64,000 nucleotides of DNA from Pedobacter ureilyticus (GCF_005925345.1 NZ_SSHJ01000002.1:186001-250000); one strand, 5' to 3'. Shown: positions 8,434-17,449, counted from the first letter of the stretch. Notes: generated by a model from the letters alone, not told the origin. A program made the numbers and translations.

Positions 8434-9672
8434 TTATATTCGTTTTTTAAGTTTTAATAATTTAATGATAAAAGCTTTGTCTCGCCAAACCTCAACAATA
8501 ACACTGTAGCCATTTTTTGCTTTAAATATGGCGCCAATATCGTCTAAAGAATAGTCGTCTATTTTCTTAAAGTTGATAGAAATGATTTCATCGCCTTCTT
8601 TTAAACCTACCAGGTCTGCAGCAGATTCGGGCTCTATTTTATTGATAAAAGTTCTAGACGGCGGGCCGCTTTCTGCGTACAGCTCAATTCCAGACATGTC
8701 ATGCTCAAAGGGTCTTTTAAATTTTTCGTTCTTTTTGATGTACATGTATCGATTTTGATAATCGTATATGGTATTAAATCGGCTCAAAATCTCGGCTCCC
8801 AAATTGGCATTACGCCCTCTGTTACTCAACGAATCTATGTTGTACTCTGGATAGCTGGAAATCACGTCTTTGAAAGTGAAATTTCCAAAGCCTAACAAAG
8901 CTACTCTTCCAATTCTGCCCTTTACTCTTCCGGTTAATCCATTCCCCAAATTAGCTTCCATCGTGAGTTGTGGTTTCGGAAAAGGCTTTGCATCAAGGGC
9001 CTCGAGAGAGATGGCATGACTTGCGCCGCAATCTACCAATACTTTTAAGGTTTGTGGTGCCAAGCCTTCTTGTTCAACCCTAAGTTTAACATAAGGCTTG
9101 TTATCAATAAGTTCTAAAGGTATTTTTTCTCCTTTTAGTTTAATTTTTTTGGGATGAGAAGAAAACCTCATCACCCTACTGGTATAATCTACTTTTACTA
9201 CAAAGCTATTGAAGAAATTGTAGCCGATTAAACCGTAAATTTTTTTGCCAACAAACCCCGAAATTGGCAGAATATCGTCCTTTAGAAATACAGTAGGTAT
9301 GTTTTCTGCTTCAGCATCACCAATTTTTACGCTGGTAGCTCCCAAAAAAGCATCGATACCCTCGAAATTGCCATAGCCACTAATTTTAATAGCACGTGGA
9401 TAAGGAACTTTCAAACTCTCTTTTAAAGTAGTATCGGTAATGATCATTGGGTTAACTCCGGTGTCTAAAATAAAATCAAAAGGCCCTTTGTCATTGATAT
9501 ATATAGGAATTATGATCAGACTTTTCTTAAGATCGAAGCCAATGGTTTGGGCTTTTCTACCATTAAAAAATTTAAAGTCTTGCGCAAACATTCTGTCTGG
9601 TGCAACTAGTGCATAGCAGATAAATAAAACATAGAATATTTTAAAATGAATGCTTGGTTTGCGGCTGTTCAT
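8434..9672 (-). CDS. Retropepsin-like aspartyl protease with C-terminal PDZ domain
   Basis: 412 residues with an N-terminal hydrophobic export signal ending in MFAQ near residue 31. It has two aspartyl-protease half-domains: FILDTG (Asp70-Thr71-Gly72) and VLVDCGAS (Asp214-Cys215-Gly216). The second triad has Cys where Thr or Ser is usual. A PDZ domain occupies about residues 320-400 (INKIEPESAADLVGLKEGDE). This DTG-plus-PDZ architecture is common in Bacteroidota exported proteins, probably envelope peptidases. It is the first gene of a two-gene unit with the NAGPA-type protein. Whether the DCG form is active cannot be told from sequence. Confidence 0.88.
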   Translation of the reverse strand: MNSRKPSIHFKIFYVLFICYALVAPDRMFAQDFKFFNGRKAQTIGFDLKKSLIIIPIYINDKGPFDFILDTGVNPMIITDTTLKESLKVPYPRAIKISGYGNFEGIDAFLGATSVKIGDAEAENIPTVFLKDDILPISGFVGKKIYGLIGYNFFNSFVVKVDYTSRVMRFSSHPKKIKLKGEKIPLELIDNKPYVKLRVEQEGLAPQTLKVLVDCGASHAISLEALDAKPFPKPQLTMEANLGNGLTGRVKGRIGRVALLGFGNFTFKDVISSYPEYNIDSLSNRGRNANLGAEILSRFNTIYDYQNRYMYIKKNEKFKRPFEHDMSGIELYAESGPPSRTFINKIEPESAADLVGLKEGDEIISINFKKIDDYSLDDIGAIFKAKNGYSVIVEVWRDKAFIIKLLKLKKRI

Positions 9673-9769
9673 GAAACTAAATTAATAAATTAGTGGGCAC
9701 AAACCTTAAGTCCAAAAATTAAATTTAAAGCAAGAGCTAACAAAACACCATTGTTTAGCCGAAAATTAG

Positions 9770-11095
9770 ATGAATAAATTTAGAACGAAAATTATTGCAA
9801 TAGGCGCCATGTGCTTGGTTTCGGTATTTTACGCTTGCAAACCCAACCAAATCATAGCTAAAAAAGTGGCTAAACAATTTAAAAATTCGACAATGTTGGG
9901 TAAATATCAGGTTGGTTTTGCTTTGTACGATATGGCGGGTAGCGAAATGATTTTTCAAAAAGATGCAGATAAGTATTTTACGCCAGCATCTAATACCAAA
10001 TTATTTACGTTTTATGCAGGATTAAAAATTGCACCAGATTCTATTCCCTCTTTACGTTACATAGAAAAAGGAGATTCGTTAATTTTTTGGGGTACGGGAG
10101 ATCCATCGCTATTGCATACGGCACTAAAGGGAACAAAAGCAATAGATTTCTTAAAAAGCAGTGATAAAAAGCTGTTCTTCGCCAACGGCAGATATAAAGG
10201 AAATTTCTTCGGAAACGGCTGGAGCTGGGACGATTATAACGATTATTATCAGCCAGAAATTACAGAATTACCCTTATTTGACAATGTGGTGCTGGTAACG
10301 GCTAAGCAGGCAGGAGAAATGACTATTACTCCAAAGGCTTTTAATTCTTGCTTTAGCGCAGATAGCATAAGTAAAGCAACAAAATTTAGCGTACAAAGAG
10401 AGTTTTTGGTCAATAAGTTTCACTATCCATTGATAAAAACTACGGCCAACTATGAGCAGCAAATTCCTTTTAAAACGTCAACAGGTACTACACTTACGCT
10501 ATTAGCCGACACGTTAAAGAAGGAAATTCAGCTGATTAACTACGAGCTTCCTAGAGGTGCAAAAACCATCTACAGCACTAAGAGCGATGATGTTTTTAGA
10601 CAATTGATGCTGCCTTCGGATAATTTTGTTGCCGAGCAGTTACTGCTTACCTACGCAGATAAATTGGGTTTAGAAATGAGTACGCCAAAGGTAATTGTCG
10701 CAATTAAAGAGAAGTACTTGACCGAGCTTCCAGATCAGCCAAAATGGATAGATGGCTCTGGACTTTCGAGAGGGAATTTGTTTACACCGCGTTCCCTAAT
10801 TAAGCTGTTAGATTTAATTTATAAAGAAGTGAATAACCAAGATCGCTTGTTCAGCATGTTACCGGCAGGAGGGAAATCGGGAACTTTGAGAAATGCTTAT
10901 CCAAAAACAGATACCCCTTTTGTTTATGGAAAAACAGGTACTTTATCTGGTGTGCACAACCAAAGCGGCTATGTACTTACCAAAAAAGGAAAGCTATTGC
11001 TTTATTCGTTTATGAACAACAACTATGTTCAATCTACAACCGAGGTAAGAAAAGAAATGGTTCGGGTAGTAACCTACCTTCACGATAATTTTTAA
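9770..11095 (+). CDS. dacB: D-alanyl-D-alanine carboxypeptidase/endopeptidase (PBP4 type)
   Basis: 441 residues, with an N-terminal hydrophobic signal and a Cys at residue 23 (VFYAC) that may be lipid-modified. The three penicillin-binding motifs are intact: SxxK as SNTK (Ser74-Lys77), SxN as SDN (Ser283-Asn285), and KTG at 388-390. The roughly 200-residue insert between SxxK and SxN is the diagnostic feature of class C (PBP4, peptidase S13). It trims or cleaves peptidoglycan peptides in the periplasm. It is slightly shorter than E. coli DacB (about 477). The gene is single, followed by a large inverted repeat. Confidence 0.93.
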   Translation: MNKFRTKIIAIGAMCLVSVFYACKPNQIIAKKVAKQFKNSTMLGKYQVGFALYDMAGSEMIFQKDADKYFTPASNTKLFTFYAGLKIAPDSIPSLRYIEKGDSLIFWGTGDPSLLHTALKGTKAIDFLKSSDKKLFFANGRYKGNFFGNGWSWDDYNDYYQPEITELPLFDNVVLVTAKQAGEMTITPKAFNSCFSADSISKATKFSVQREFLVNKFHYPLIKTTANYEQQIPFKTSTGTTLTLLADTLKKEIQLINYELPRGAKTIYSTKSDDVFRQLMLPSDNFVAEQLLLTYADKLGLEMSTPKVIVAIKEKYLTELPDQPKWIDGSGLSRGNLFTPRSLIKLLDLIYKEVNNQDRLFSMLPAGGKSGTLRNAYPKTDTPFVYGKTGTLSGVHNQSGYVLTKKGKLLLYSFMNNNYVQSTTEVRKEMVRVVTYLHDNF

Positions 11096-11115
11096 GAAGC
11101 ATAAATTTGCGGTCA

Positions 11116-11256
11116 CAGTCATTCAGTTAAGGAACTTTGTGTCAGTCTGAGCTTGTCGAAGACTTTTTCAAACAGTCGAAAAATCCAAACTATTTGTCCT
11201 TCGACAAGCTCAGGATGACAATATTTTAGGTTTTTCTCCTTAACTTAATGACACTG
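11116..11256. repeat. Nested intergenic inverted repeat, about 140 bp
   Basis: The stretch 11096-11419 has no gene. Outer arms 11116-11133 (CAGTCATTCAGTTAAGGA) and 11237-11256 are near-perfect reverse complements. Inner arms 11140-11161 and 11199-11220 carry the motif TGAGCTTGTCGAAG and its complement. The whole can fold into one long hairpin. A single arm of the same family lies at 26091. The rest of the gap is AT-rich with nothing recognised. Confidence 0.9.
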
Positions 11257-11419
11257 AGTTTGCGGTTTATTGATTTGTTTTAAAGGTTTTGGCGACTAAC
11301 GCCGAACGGGTTTTGTTTTTTTTGCAGGTTGTTGCTGTTTTCAATTTTATTAGTTAATATTACTAAGCGTTTAACTATCACCTAAAATGCCTTAACCAAA
11401 ATCTTAAAGCTTAGCCAAA

Positions 11420-12490
11420 ATGAAGAAATTACTACTCTATCTTTTAGGTTTATCCCTTTTTGTTGTAGCCTGTAAAAAAAATGATCCGCAGCCAGAGCCT
11501 GAACCTCCTGCTCCCGCACCGCCAACAACAAATATTCCCACGCCTCCAACAAGAACACCATGGGTAGCAGGTACATTTAAAATAGTGGCGTACATGCCAA
11601 GTTATAGAGATCCTGCTACTGTAGATGACAGCAAATACAAAATGATTACCCATTTATTGTTCGCGTTTTTAAATGTAAATCCAACCGGTGATGGGTCTGT
11701 AAACCCTTTAACAACCACGGAAAATGCTAGGTTTAATACCGTAAAAGCTAAGGCCTTGGCCAATAATGTAAAATTTGGGATTTCGGTAATGGGTGCAGAA
11801 GCGATATTTGCTACTATAGCGGCCTCGCCAACAGCAAGAACTAATTTCGTAAACAACGTGGTAAATTTCGCAAAAGTAAATGGCTTAGATGGAATTGATA
11901 TTGATTGGGAATATCCGAGAACGGTTGGCGGAAATCCCAATCCTGATTTTACGGCATTGATGGCACAATTATCTGTAGCTTTACACAGTGAAAACAAGTT
12001 TTTGAGTGCTGCTATAACGCCTGCAGTGTATGCTTCCACAAATAAAGACGCTATTTCACAGGATGTTTATCAATATGTAGATTTCTTTAACATTATGCAG
12101 TATGATGGCGGCGTAAATTACGACACCGCTGACCCGTTAAACCATGCAACGTATAAAATGAGTGTTAATAGCCTAAATACTTGGATAGATACCAAGAAGA
12201 TGCCTAAAGAAAAGGCCGTTGTTGGTATTCCGTTATACGGAAAACCTGCGAGTGGAAGTGCAAAGGGATATCGAGATATTGAGGCCAGCGGAGCTAACGT
12301 ATATTTGAATGTTGCCACGGTAGGGTCGGTAGATTATGGTTACAACGGAATAGAATTGATATGGAAGAAAGCTCAACTGGCTAAAGAAAGAGCAAATGGG
12401 ATTATGTTCTGGGAGTTCTCTTTCGATTCGAATTCGTCGAAATCTTTAATCAGAGCAGCAAACGACCAATTAGGAAGAAACTATAATTAA
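11420..12490 (+). CDS. Glycoside hydrolase family 18 lipoprotein (chitinase-like)
   Basis: 356 residues. The lipoprotein signal ends with VVAC (Cys18). A linker rich in Pro/Glu/Thr (about residues 22-48) leads to a GH18 TIM barrel. The catalytic motif DGIDIDWE is intact at 157-164, with Glu164 as proton donor. MQYDG and a late WEFSFDS also fit the family. GH18 enzymes cleave beta-1,4-GlcNAc links in chitin, or in N-glycans for the endo-GlcNAcase branch. A surface-anchored exo- or endo-acting enzyme is likely; the choice between chitin and glycoprotein substrates is open. Its stop codon overlaps the next gene's start by one base. Confidence 0.92.
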   Translation: MKKLLLYLLGLSLFVVACKKNDPQPEPEPPAPAPPTTNIPTPPTRTPWVAGTFKIVAYMPSYRDPATVDDSKYKMITHLLFAFLNVNPTGDGSVNPLTTTENARFNTVKAKALANNVKFGISVMGAEAIFATIAASPTARTNFVNNVVNFAKVNGLDGIDIDWEYPRTVGGNPNPDFTALMAQLSVALHSENKFLSAAITPAVYASTNKDAISQDVYQYVDFFNIMQYDGGVNYDTADPLNHATYKMSVNSLNTWIDTKKMPKEKAVVGIPLYGKPASGSAKGYRDIEASGANVYLNVATVGSVDYGYNGIELIWKKAQLAKERANGIMFWEFSFDSNSSKSLIRAANDQLGRNYN

Positions 12491-13539
12491 TGCAACAAAA
12501 TTTTAATTTTCTTACATCGCCCTTGGCTAATAAAATTGTAGCCAAGGGCGATGAATACCTTTATTTTGGAGGAACGGCTTATTTGGGTATTCCCCAAAAC
12601 AGCAACTTTATTAAGCTGTATACCGAAGGAATAGCGCTTTATGGCTTAAACAATGGCACAAGTCGTGGTAACAACGTGCAGCTTGGCGTTTATAACGAAG
12701 CCGAAACCTTTGCGGCCAACCGTTTTGGTGCTGAAGCTGCTTTAATAACTTCTAGTGGCTATTTGGCAGCTAAGTTAACGGTACGGCTACGGCTACATGG
12801 GCATTGCGGCGAAATCCGTTATGCACCAAATACGCACCCTGCTTTATGGCTAAATGGTAGTCCAGAAAATTACTTAGATTTTGCACAATGGAGTAAGGAA
12901 ATTGTAACTGAAATTAATGGCAGTAAAAGTAAAGATTGGGTGTTGTTGAGCAATTCGATGAACAATCTTTATCCCGAGATATACGATTTCAGTTTCATCA
13001 AGAACTTTAGCACAAATAAAAACATTACTTTAATTATCGACGATTCTCATGGAATTGGCTTGCTTAATGGAGGTAATTCGGTGTTACAAAGTCTTCCAAA
13101 AAGCACAAACGTAGAAATTATAGTGGTTGCATCAATGGCCAAAGCGCTGGGGCTAGATGCTGGGGTGGTTTTAGGTTCCACCAAATCAATTTCAAAATTA
13201 AAGCAAAGCGATGAGTTTTATGGGGCCTCTCCACCTGCTGCGGCTGGTTTATATGCCTTTGTGCAAGCGCAAGATATTTATCGTAGTAGCTACAAAAAAC
13301 TTCAAGAAAACGTAAAAATATTTAAACAACAGCTGGCCAATAAAAATGAATGGCATTTTGTTGATGACTTTCCTGTATTTTTGTCTAAGCAGCCAGCTAT
13401 TATGCAGCGGTTATTGGAAAAGAAAATTCTGATTTCTTCTTTCCCATATCCCGATAGGAATGGAGAGAATTTAAACCGCATTGTGCTTTCTAGCTGGCAT
13501 AGCGAAACAGATATTTTACAGCTAGTAGCAGCATTATAA
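12490..13539 (+). CDS. PLP-dependent aminotransferase-fold enzyme, AONS/KBL-like
   Basis: 349 residues, no signal peptide. Features of the alpha-oxoamine synthase group (8-amino-7-oxononanoate synthase, 2-amino-3-ketobutyrate CoA ligase) are visible. These are FGGTAYLG near residue 26, GTSRGNNVQLG (56-66), DDSHGIGLL (184-192, corresponding to the DEAHG PLP-binding region) and the Schiff-base lysine in SMAKALG (Lys218). It is about 40 residues shorter than typical BioF, and the motif spacing is loose, so the exact substrate is uncertain. It overlaps the GH18 gene by one base, which suggests translational coupling to a glycan-degrading enzyme. No biotin genes are nearby. Confidence 0.82.
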   Translation: MQQNFNFLTSPLANKIVAKGDEYLYFGGTAYLGIPQNSNFIKLYTEGIALYGLNNGTSRGNNVQLGVYNEAETFAANRFGAEAALITSSGYLAAKLTVRLRLHGHCGEIRYAPNTHPALWLNGSPENYLDFAQWSKEIVTEINGSKSKDWVLLSNSMNNLYPEIYDFSFIKNFSTNKNITLIIDDSHGIGLLNGGNSVLQSLPKSTNVEIIVVASMAKALGLDAGVVLGSTKSISKLKQSDEFYGASPPAAAGLYAFVQAQDIYRSSYKKLQENVKIFKQQLANKNEWHFVDDFPVFLSKQPAIMQRLLEKKILISSFPYPDRNGENLNRIVLSSWHSETDILQLVAAL

Positions 13540-13570
13540 CTAGCTTTTACCTTACGTTATATAAATTAAA

Positions 13571-14122
13571 ATGAAGAAATTACTTTTGTTATTTGTGTTG
13601 TCTTTAGGCTTACAGCATACGTTATATGCTCAAAAAGCACTTAAAGTTTGGATTGTAAGACACGCAGAAAAAGATGCTTCAGACCCGCAAGATAAAGATC
13701 CCGATTTATCTCCCGATGGGGCGAAAAGGGCCGAAGCTTTAATGAAAAAGCTAAAAGGGCAGAAGATAGATTCAATTTTTGTAACAGACTACAAACGAAC
13801 CAAGCTTACAGGTTTTCCTTTGGCCGATAGAATTGGCATTTCGCTGAAAACTTATGAGCCCGGTGCGGCCAAGCAATTGGCGGCTAGTCTAAAAGCAAAT
13901 GCTGCAGGAAAAAAAATATTGATTGTAGGCCACTCTAATACTGTTTTAGAATTAATTGAGGCTTTTGGAGGCAAAAGACCTGTAGCTAAGCTCTCTGATG
14001 ATGACTATGACTATATATTTGAGCTTACTATAAAGGGCGATAAAGCGGACGTAAAAACGGATCATTATGGAGAAGAAAGCCGTAGTGTTGCAGGGGCAGA
14101 CCAAAAGGAAATGAAAATGTAG
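13571..14122 (+). CDS. Histidine phosphatase family protein (SixA/phosphoglycerate-mutase-like), exported
   Basis: 183 residues with a signal peptide of about 20 residues (ends in LYAQ). The phosphohistidine motif RHAEK lies at residues 30-34 (His31 nucleophile) and the second catalytic His is in VGHSNT (His121). The protein is small, as in SixA-type phosphatases. Export to the periplasm argues against a role in cytoplasmic His-protein dephosphorylation; a periplasmic phosphomonoesterase is more likely. It starts 31 bases after the PLP enzyme and probably ends that transcription unit. Confidence 0.9.
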   Translation: MKKLLLLFVLSLGLQHTLYAQKALKVWIVRHAEKDASDPQDKDPDLSPDGAKRAEALMKKLKGQKIDSIFVTDYKRTKLTGFPLADRIGISLKTYEPGAAKQLAASLKANAAGKKILIVGHSNTVLELIEAFGGKRPVAKLSDDDYDYIFELTIKGDKADVKTDHYGEESRSVAGADQKEMKM

Positions 14123-14508
14123 GGTTTAGTTACTTGGGAGTGAAGTCACAAGGAATCACGGGTTAAAATTTCAAATTTCTGTAGGATGCCATTATTTTTG
14201 ACAGCATTGTATTTTTGGTTTTAACCCCAACCCAGGAATATTATTTTTTCCACTTGGCGTTTTCTGGAAATAGTTTTTCTAAAGCGGCTTCATCGGTGAT
14301 AAAATATCAGCAACTTGAATATGTCGTACATCCGATAAACTTAGCCATCTACATTATCATCAACTAGCGGTTTGAAAATTTGTGTAGAAATTACATTGCT
14401 TGCAGATTTATTGTCGCTCCGCACAAAACTAAATAATTGACGAAAAACCGGAGTTGAACCACCGTCAGCCACTTTTGTGCAAATTTGCTGTTATAGTGTA
14501 TTTTTTCG
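14123..14508 (-). pseudogene. Decayed coding remnant in a gene-poor stretch
   Basis: No intact gene is visible in this 386-base gap. On the minus strand, broken reading frames look protein-like: a piece with PVFRQLFSFV from about 14455 down to a stop near 14347, then after a frame change a piece ending FPENAKWKK at a stop at 14241-14243. I could not assign a family. The palindrome GCAAATTTGC lies at about 14480-14489, between the remnant and the orphan gene at 14509. The stretch looks like an old insertion site. Confidence 0.35.
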
Positions 14509-14970
14509 TTATTCATTGTCTTTGGTTGTGTCTTTTTTTCTTTGAATTGATTTTATTCGCCCGTTCTTGAATTCAACCCTTATGTCTATGTATTTTGTTA
14601 GAAAAAAGAACTTTTTATAAGTTTTACCACACACCAAGACCAAGTCATATTTCTGACTGTCAAAAGGAATTTCAATTATGTCCAGAGTTAGTTTTGATTG
14701 TCTTAATGTGTTTTCTAACTTCACTTCTGAATTTTTCAATGAGCTTAAAATATACTTCTCAATGTCCGGCAGGTAACTTTTAAAGTTATCCTCGAATTCA
14801 TTGTATTTTTCAATTTGATCTTGTTTTATTTGTCTGTCCTTTGATTTAAAATATAAGTCACATAAATTTCCATAACCTTGGAAAATCCGTGAGTTGTGAT
14901 ACACTTCTGAATTGCCAGTCCAAGCTTCTATATGTGAAAAGTCCTTTTTGATTTTTTCAATGGTCAACAT
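14509..14970 (-). CDS. Orphan hypothetical protein
   Basis: 153 residues, highly charged and Lys-rich, with no signal peptide or membrane segment. A helical N-terminal half (KIKKDFSHIEAWTG, then KSYLPDIEKYILSSL) precedes a beta-strand-rich C-terminal half (YDLVLVCGKTYKKFFFL) and a basic tail. I do not recognise it. It sits beside decayed sequence, has no operon partner and looks accessory rather than core. The composition (very AT-rich, AAA/AAT codons) is slightly more extreme than its neighbours. A toxin-immunity-like or phage-derived origin is possible but unsupported. Confidence 0.6.
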   Translation of the reverse strand: MLTIEKIKKDFSHIEAWTGNSEVYHNSRIFQGYGNLCDLYFKSKDRQIKQDQIEKYNEFEDNFKSYLPDIEKYILSSLKNSEVKLENTLRQSKLTLDIIEIPFDSQKYDLVLVCGKTYKKFFFLTKYIDIRVEFKNGRIKSIQRKKDTTKDNE

Positions 14971-15026
14971 ATTCTGTTTCTTTTTGCAAGGCTGTCTTTT
15001 TTAAAATACCCCTAACTAGATGCTTC

Positions 15027-15713
15027 CTACAGTTTTTCAAATGGAATATCCATTAAAGGATAATCTTGCCAGCCTATAAAATCAAAGTGCCACCACTCGT
15101 TATAGATCACTTTAAAACCATTTGCTTGCATGGTGTTGATCAATAAATCTCGATTTTTGATGATTTGAGGCGGAAGGTTGGTGTAATGTGCCGCTGCAGC
15201 AGCTTCAAAACTATCATAAGGGGTGGGCATGGGCACATCTTTACCCGTTTTTAAATCGATGATACTTAAATCAACCGCACAACCGCGATTGTGTTTAGAT
15301 CCTTTCGCCGGATTAGCGACAAAGTTTTTATCACTAGCTTTTTCATAGAAAGAAACGGTTACCGCATAAGGCCTGTATCCATCGTAAATTTTAAGACCGT
15401 AGCCTTTTTTCTTCAGCTCTGCTTGTATCAACTTTAGCTTTTCTACCACTGGTTTGCGGGCAAAAGCACGGGCCTGCTTGTACATTACCTGCTTCATGAA
15501 GTTGTTTTTTGTTGCATAGCGGATATCAAGCACAACCGATGGGATGGCTTTTTTGATATCAACCAGTTCAAAATTTGGATTTTGGGCTACATCTGCCTTG
15601 TAAACCTCAAAGTCGTCGACAATCTTTAAACCATACTTGCTTTGTGCATTTTTTTGAGCGCATGCAGTTACACAGGTTGTAAGCAGTAATAAAAATAACA
15701 AATGCCTTTTCAT
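15027..15713 (-). CDS. D-alanyl-D-alanine dipeptidase (VanX/DdpX type, peptidase M15)
   Basis: 228 residues with a lipoprotein-like signal (VTAC, Cys18). The M15D motifs are complete: DGYRP (Arg114), SKHNRGCAVDL with zinc ligands His141 and Asp148, and EWWHF with catalytic Glu206 and zinc ligand His209. Such enzymes hydrolyse D-Ala-D-Ala. With an export signal and no vanH/vanA nearby, the likely role is recovery of D-Ala from cell-wall turnover rather than vancomycin resistance. It starts 11 bases after the alanine dehydrogenase gene ends (reading on the minus strand), so an alanine-handling pair is likely. Confidence 0.92.
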   Translation of the reverse strand: MKRHLLFLLLLTTCVTACAQKNAQSKYGLKIVDDFEVYKADVAQNPNFELVDIKKAIPSVVLDIRYATKNNFMKQVMYKQARAFARKPVVEKLKLIQAELKKKGYGLKIYDGYRPYAVTVSFYEKASDKNFVANPAKGSKHNRGCAVDLSIIDLKTGKDVPMPTPYDSFEAAAAAHYTNLPPQIIKNRDLLINTMQANGFKVIYNEWWHFDFIGWQDYPLMDIPFEKL

Positions 15714-15724
15714 TTTCCTGACGG

Positions 15725-16951
15725 TTATTGGTTAGAAAGCACCAGCAGCTCTAGATCTTTATAAGGAAGGTTAAACATATTGGCCAAATCTTTATTGGTT
15801 AAATGACCTTGGTAGCAATAAAGGCCATCTCTTATACCAGGCTTATTCCAAATCATATTCATTAAACCACCCATATCTCCTATATCTACCAGTATGGGGG
15901 CAAAGATGTTGGTTAGCGCATAAGAGGCTGTACGCGGCACCCTAGAGGCTATATTGGGCACACAATAATGTATCACATCGTGCTTTACAAAAACGGGATC
16001 TTTATGGTTGGTCACTTCCGAAGTTTCGAAGCAGCCACCTTGGTCTATGCTTACATCTACCACTACAGAATGGGGCTTCATTTTGGCTACGGTTTCTTCC
16101 ATTACCACGCAAGGGCTGCGGCCATGGTCAGAGCGGATAGCGCCAATCACCACATCGCAAGTGGTAATGGCTTTGGCTAAAACAATAGGCTGCATCACGG
16201 ATGTAAAAACCCTGCTTCCTAAGTTATTTTGCAGTCGCCTCAGCTTGAAAATTGAGCTGTCGAACACTTTCACTTCGGCGCCTAAAGAAAGGGCTGTTCT
16301 AGCGGCATATTCGCCTACGGTACCAGCGCCTAAAATAACAATTTCGGTGGGTGGTACGCCTGTAAAACCACCCAGCATTAGGCCTTTGCCACCAAAAGCA
16401 CTACTCAAGTATTCGGCAGCAATAAAAATAGAAGTGGCACCAACAATTTCGCTCATGGCACGCACTACAGTAAGCACGTTGCCTTCATCGCGGATGTTTT
16501 CAAAACAAAGTGCGTTTATCTTTTTGCTCAATAAAGCTTTTAAAATTTCGGCTTTTAATGTACCAATTTGAAGTGCAGAAATCAAAGTTTGGCCTTTGTG
16601 CATCAGGGCAATTTCTGCTATCGTTGGCGGAGCAATTTTTACGATGATATCGGCAGCCCAAACATCCTTTTTGTCGAAAGATATTTGTGCACCTTGCTCA
16701 CTATAATCTTTGTCGCTGAAATTGGCCCCATCGCCGGCTCCACTTTCTAAAATCACTTTGTGGCCGTTATTTACCAAAAGCGCTACGGAGAGCGGAGTTA
16801 AGGCAATTCTACACTCTTGGTGCGAAACCTCTTTGGGTATTCCAATAAATAAACTGTTGCTTTTTTTTCCGGTTTCTAGCATTGCTTCTTGGGTTTGTAA
16901 TAAACCTCTTTGGGCAATAGCCGCCATTTCATCGCGTAGTCCTGTAGCCAT
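15725..16951 (-). CDS. ald: Alanine dehydrogenase
   Basis: 408 residues. The N-terminal AlaDh/PNT domain has the family segment IGIPKEVSHQECRIALTP (about 36-53). The Rossmann domain follows with GAGTVG at 208-213 and VFD about 20 residues later, the acidic end of strand 2 for NAD binding. DVSIDQGGC and PNIASRVPRTAS are further family signatures. The enzyme interconverts L-alanine and pyruvate plus ammonia with NAD. About 30 extra residues precede the usual start; the same extension is seen in Bacteroidota members as far as I recall. Order porX, kinase-like gene, tsaE, ald, dipeptidase on one strand. Confidence 0.93.
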   Translation of the reverse strand: MATGLRDEMAAIAQRGLLQTQEAMLETGKKSNSLFIGIPKEVSHQECRIALTPLSVALLVNNGHKVILESGAGDGANFSDKDYSEQGAQISFDKKDVWAADIIVKIAPPTIAEIALMHKGQTLISALQIGTLKAEILKALLSKKINALCFENIRDEGNVLTVVRAMSEIVGATSIFIAAEYLSSAFGGKGLMLGGFTGVPPTEIVILGAGTVGEYAARTALSLGAEVKVFDSSIFKLRRLQNNLGSRVFTSVMQPIVLAKAITTCDVVIGAIRSDHGRSPCVVMEETVAKMKPHSVVVDVSIDQGGCFETSEVTNHKDPVFVKHDVIHYCVPNIASRVPRTASYALTNIFAPILVDIGDMGGLMNMIWNKPGIRDGLYCYQGHLTNKDLANMFNLPYKDLELLVLSNQ

Positions 16952-17022
16952 TATTTATGGTGTTTTTAAACCTTGAATATACGAAAAGATAATGAAAACG
17001 CCGTGAAACAGTAGATAAACTA

Positions 17023-17445
17023 CTATTCTTTAATTTTAGTAAATTGAAATAACCGTTGCTCATTGCCAGTAACGGTTATTTCAATTTTAATATATTCTTC
17101 GGGCAATAGCTCCTCTACTTTAGAGGGCCATTCTACTAAGCAATAATTGCCGCTATAAAAATATTCTTCGTAGCCAATATCGTAAGCTTCCTGTAGGTTT
17201 TTCAATCTATAAAAATCGAAATGGTAAACAGCTCCTTTTGGGCTATCATATTCGTTAACAATAGAAAAAGTTGGACTGCTTACTACATCTTTTACACCTA
17301 AGGCTTCACAAAGTGACTTGATAAAGGTGGTTTTTCCTGCCGCCATCTCTCCTTCAAAAATGAAGAATTTTTGTTCGGTGGCAAATTTTAGTAATTCTTT
17401 GGCAGCATGATTTAATTCTGCTAGGCTATTGATCGTTGTCTGCAT
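17023..17445 (-). CDS. tsaE: tRNA threonylcarbamoyladenosine biosynthesis ATPase TsaE
   Basis: 140 residues, the usual TsaE length. A Walker A motif GEMAAGKTT (residues 32-40, Lys38), the switch-like SSPTFSIVNEY, and the HFDFYRL and VEWPSKVEEL segments are family signatures. TsaE is the ATPase that works with TsaD-TsaB to install t6A at position 37 of ANN-decoding tRNAs; it is essential in many bacteria. It begins 4 bases after the kinase-like gene ends, so the two are co-transcribed. Confidence 0.95.
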   Translation of the reverse strand: MQTTINSLAELNHAAKELLKFATEQKFFIFEGEMAAGKTTFIKSLCEALGVKDVVSSPTFSIVNEYDSPKGAVYHFDFYRLKNLQEAYDIGYEEYFYSGNYCLVEWPSKVEELLPEEYIKIEITVTGNEQRLFQFTKIKE

Positions 17446-17449
17446 TTGT

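Noticed and set aside
11602..12039. A 145-codon minus-strand frame inside the GH18 gene
   Set aside because: Antisense to a well-supported gene; no family signature and no promoter.
14440..14475. GTTGAACC-like sequence resembling a tRNA T-loop
   Set aside because: No acceptor stem, anticodon stem or CCA can be placed around it.
16008..16571. A 187-codon forward frame inside alanine dehydrogenase
   Set aside because: Antisense to a clear enzyme with all motifs; composition follows the third-codon-position pattern of the real gene.
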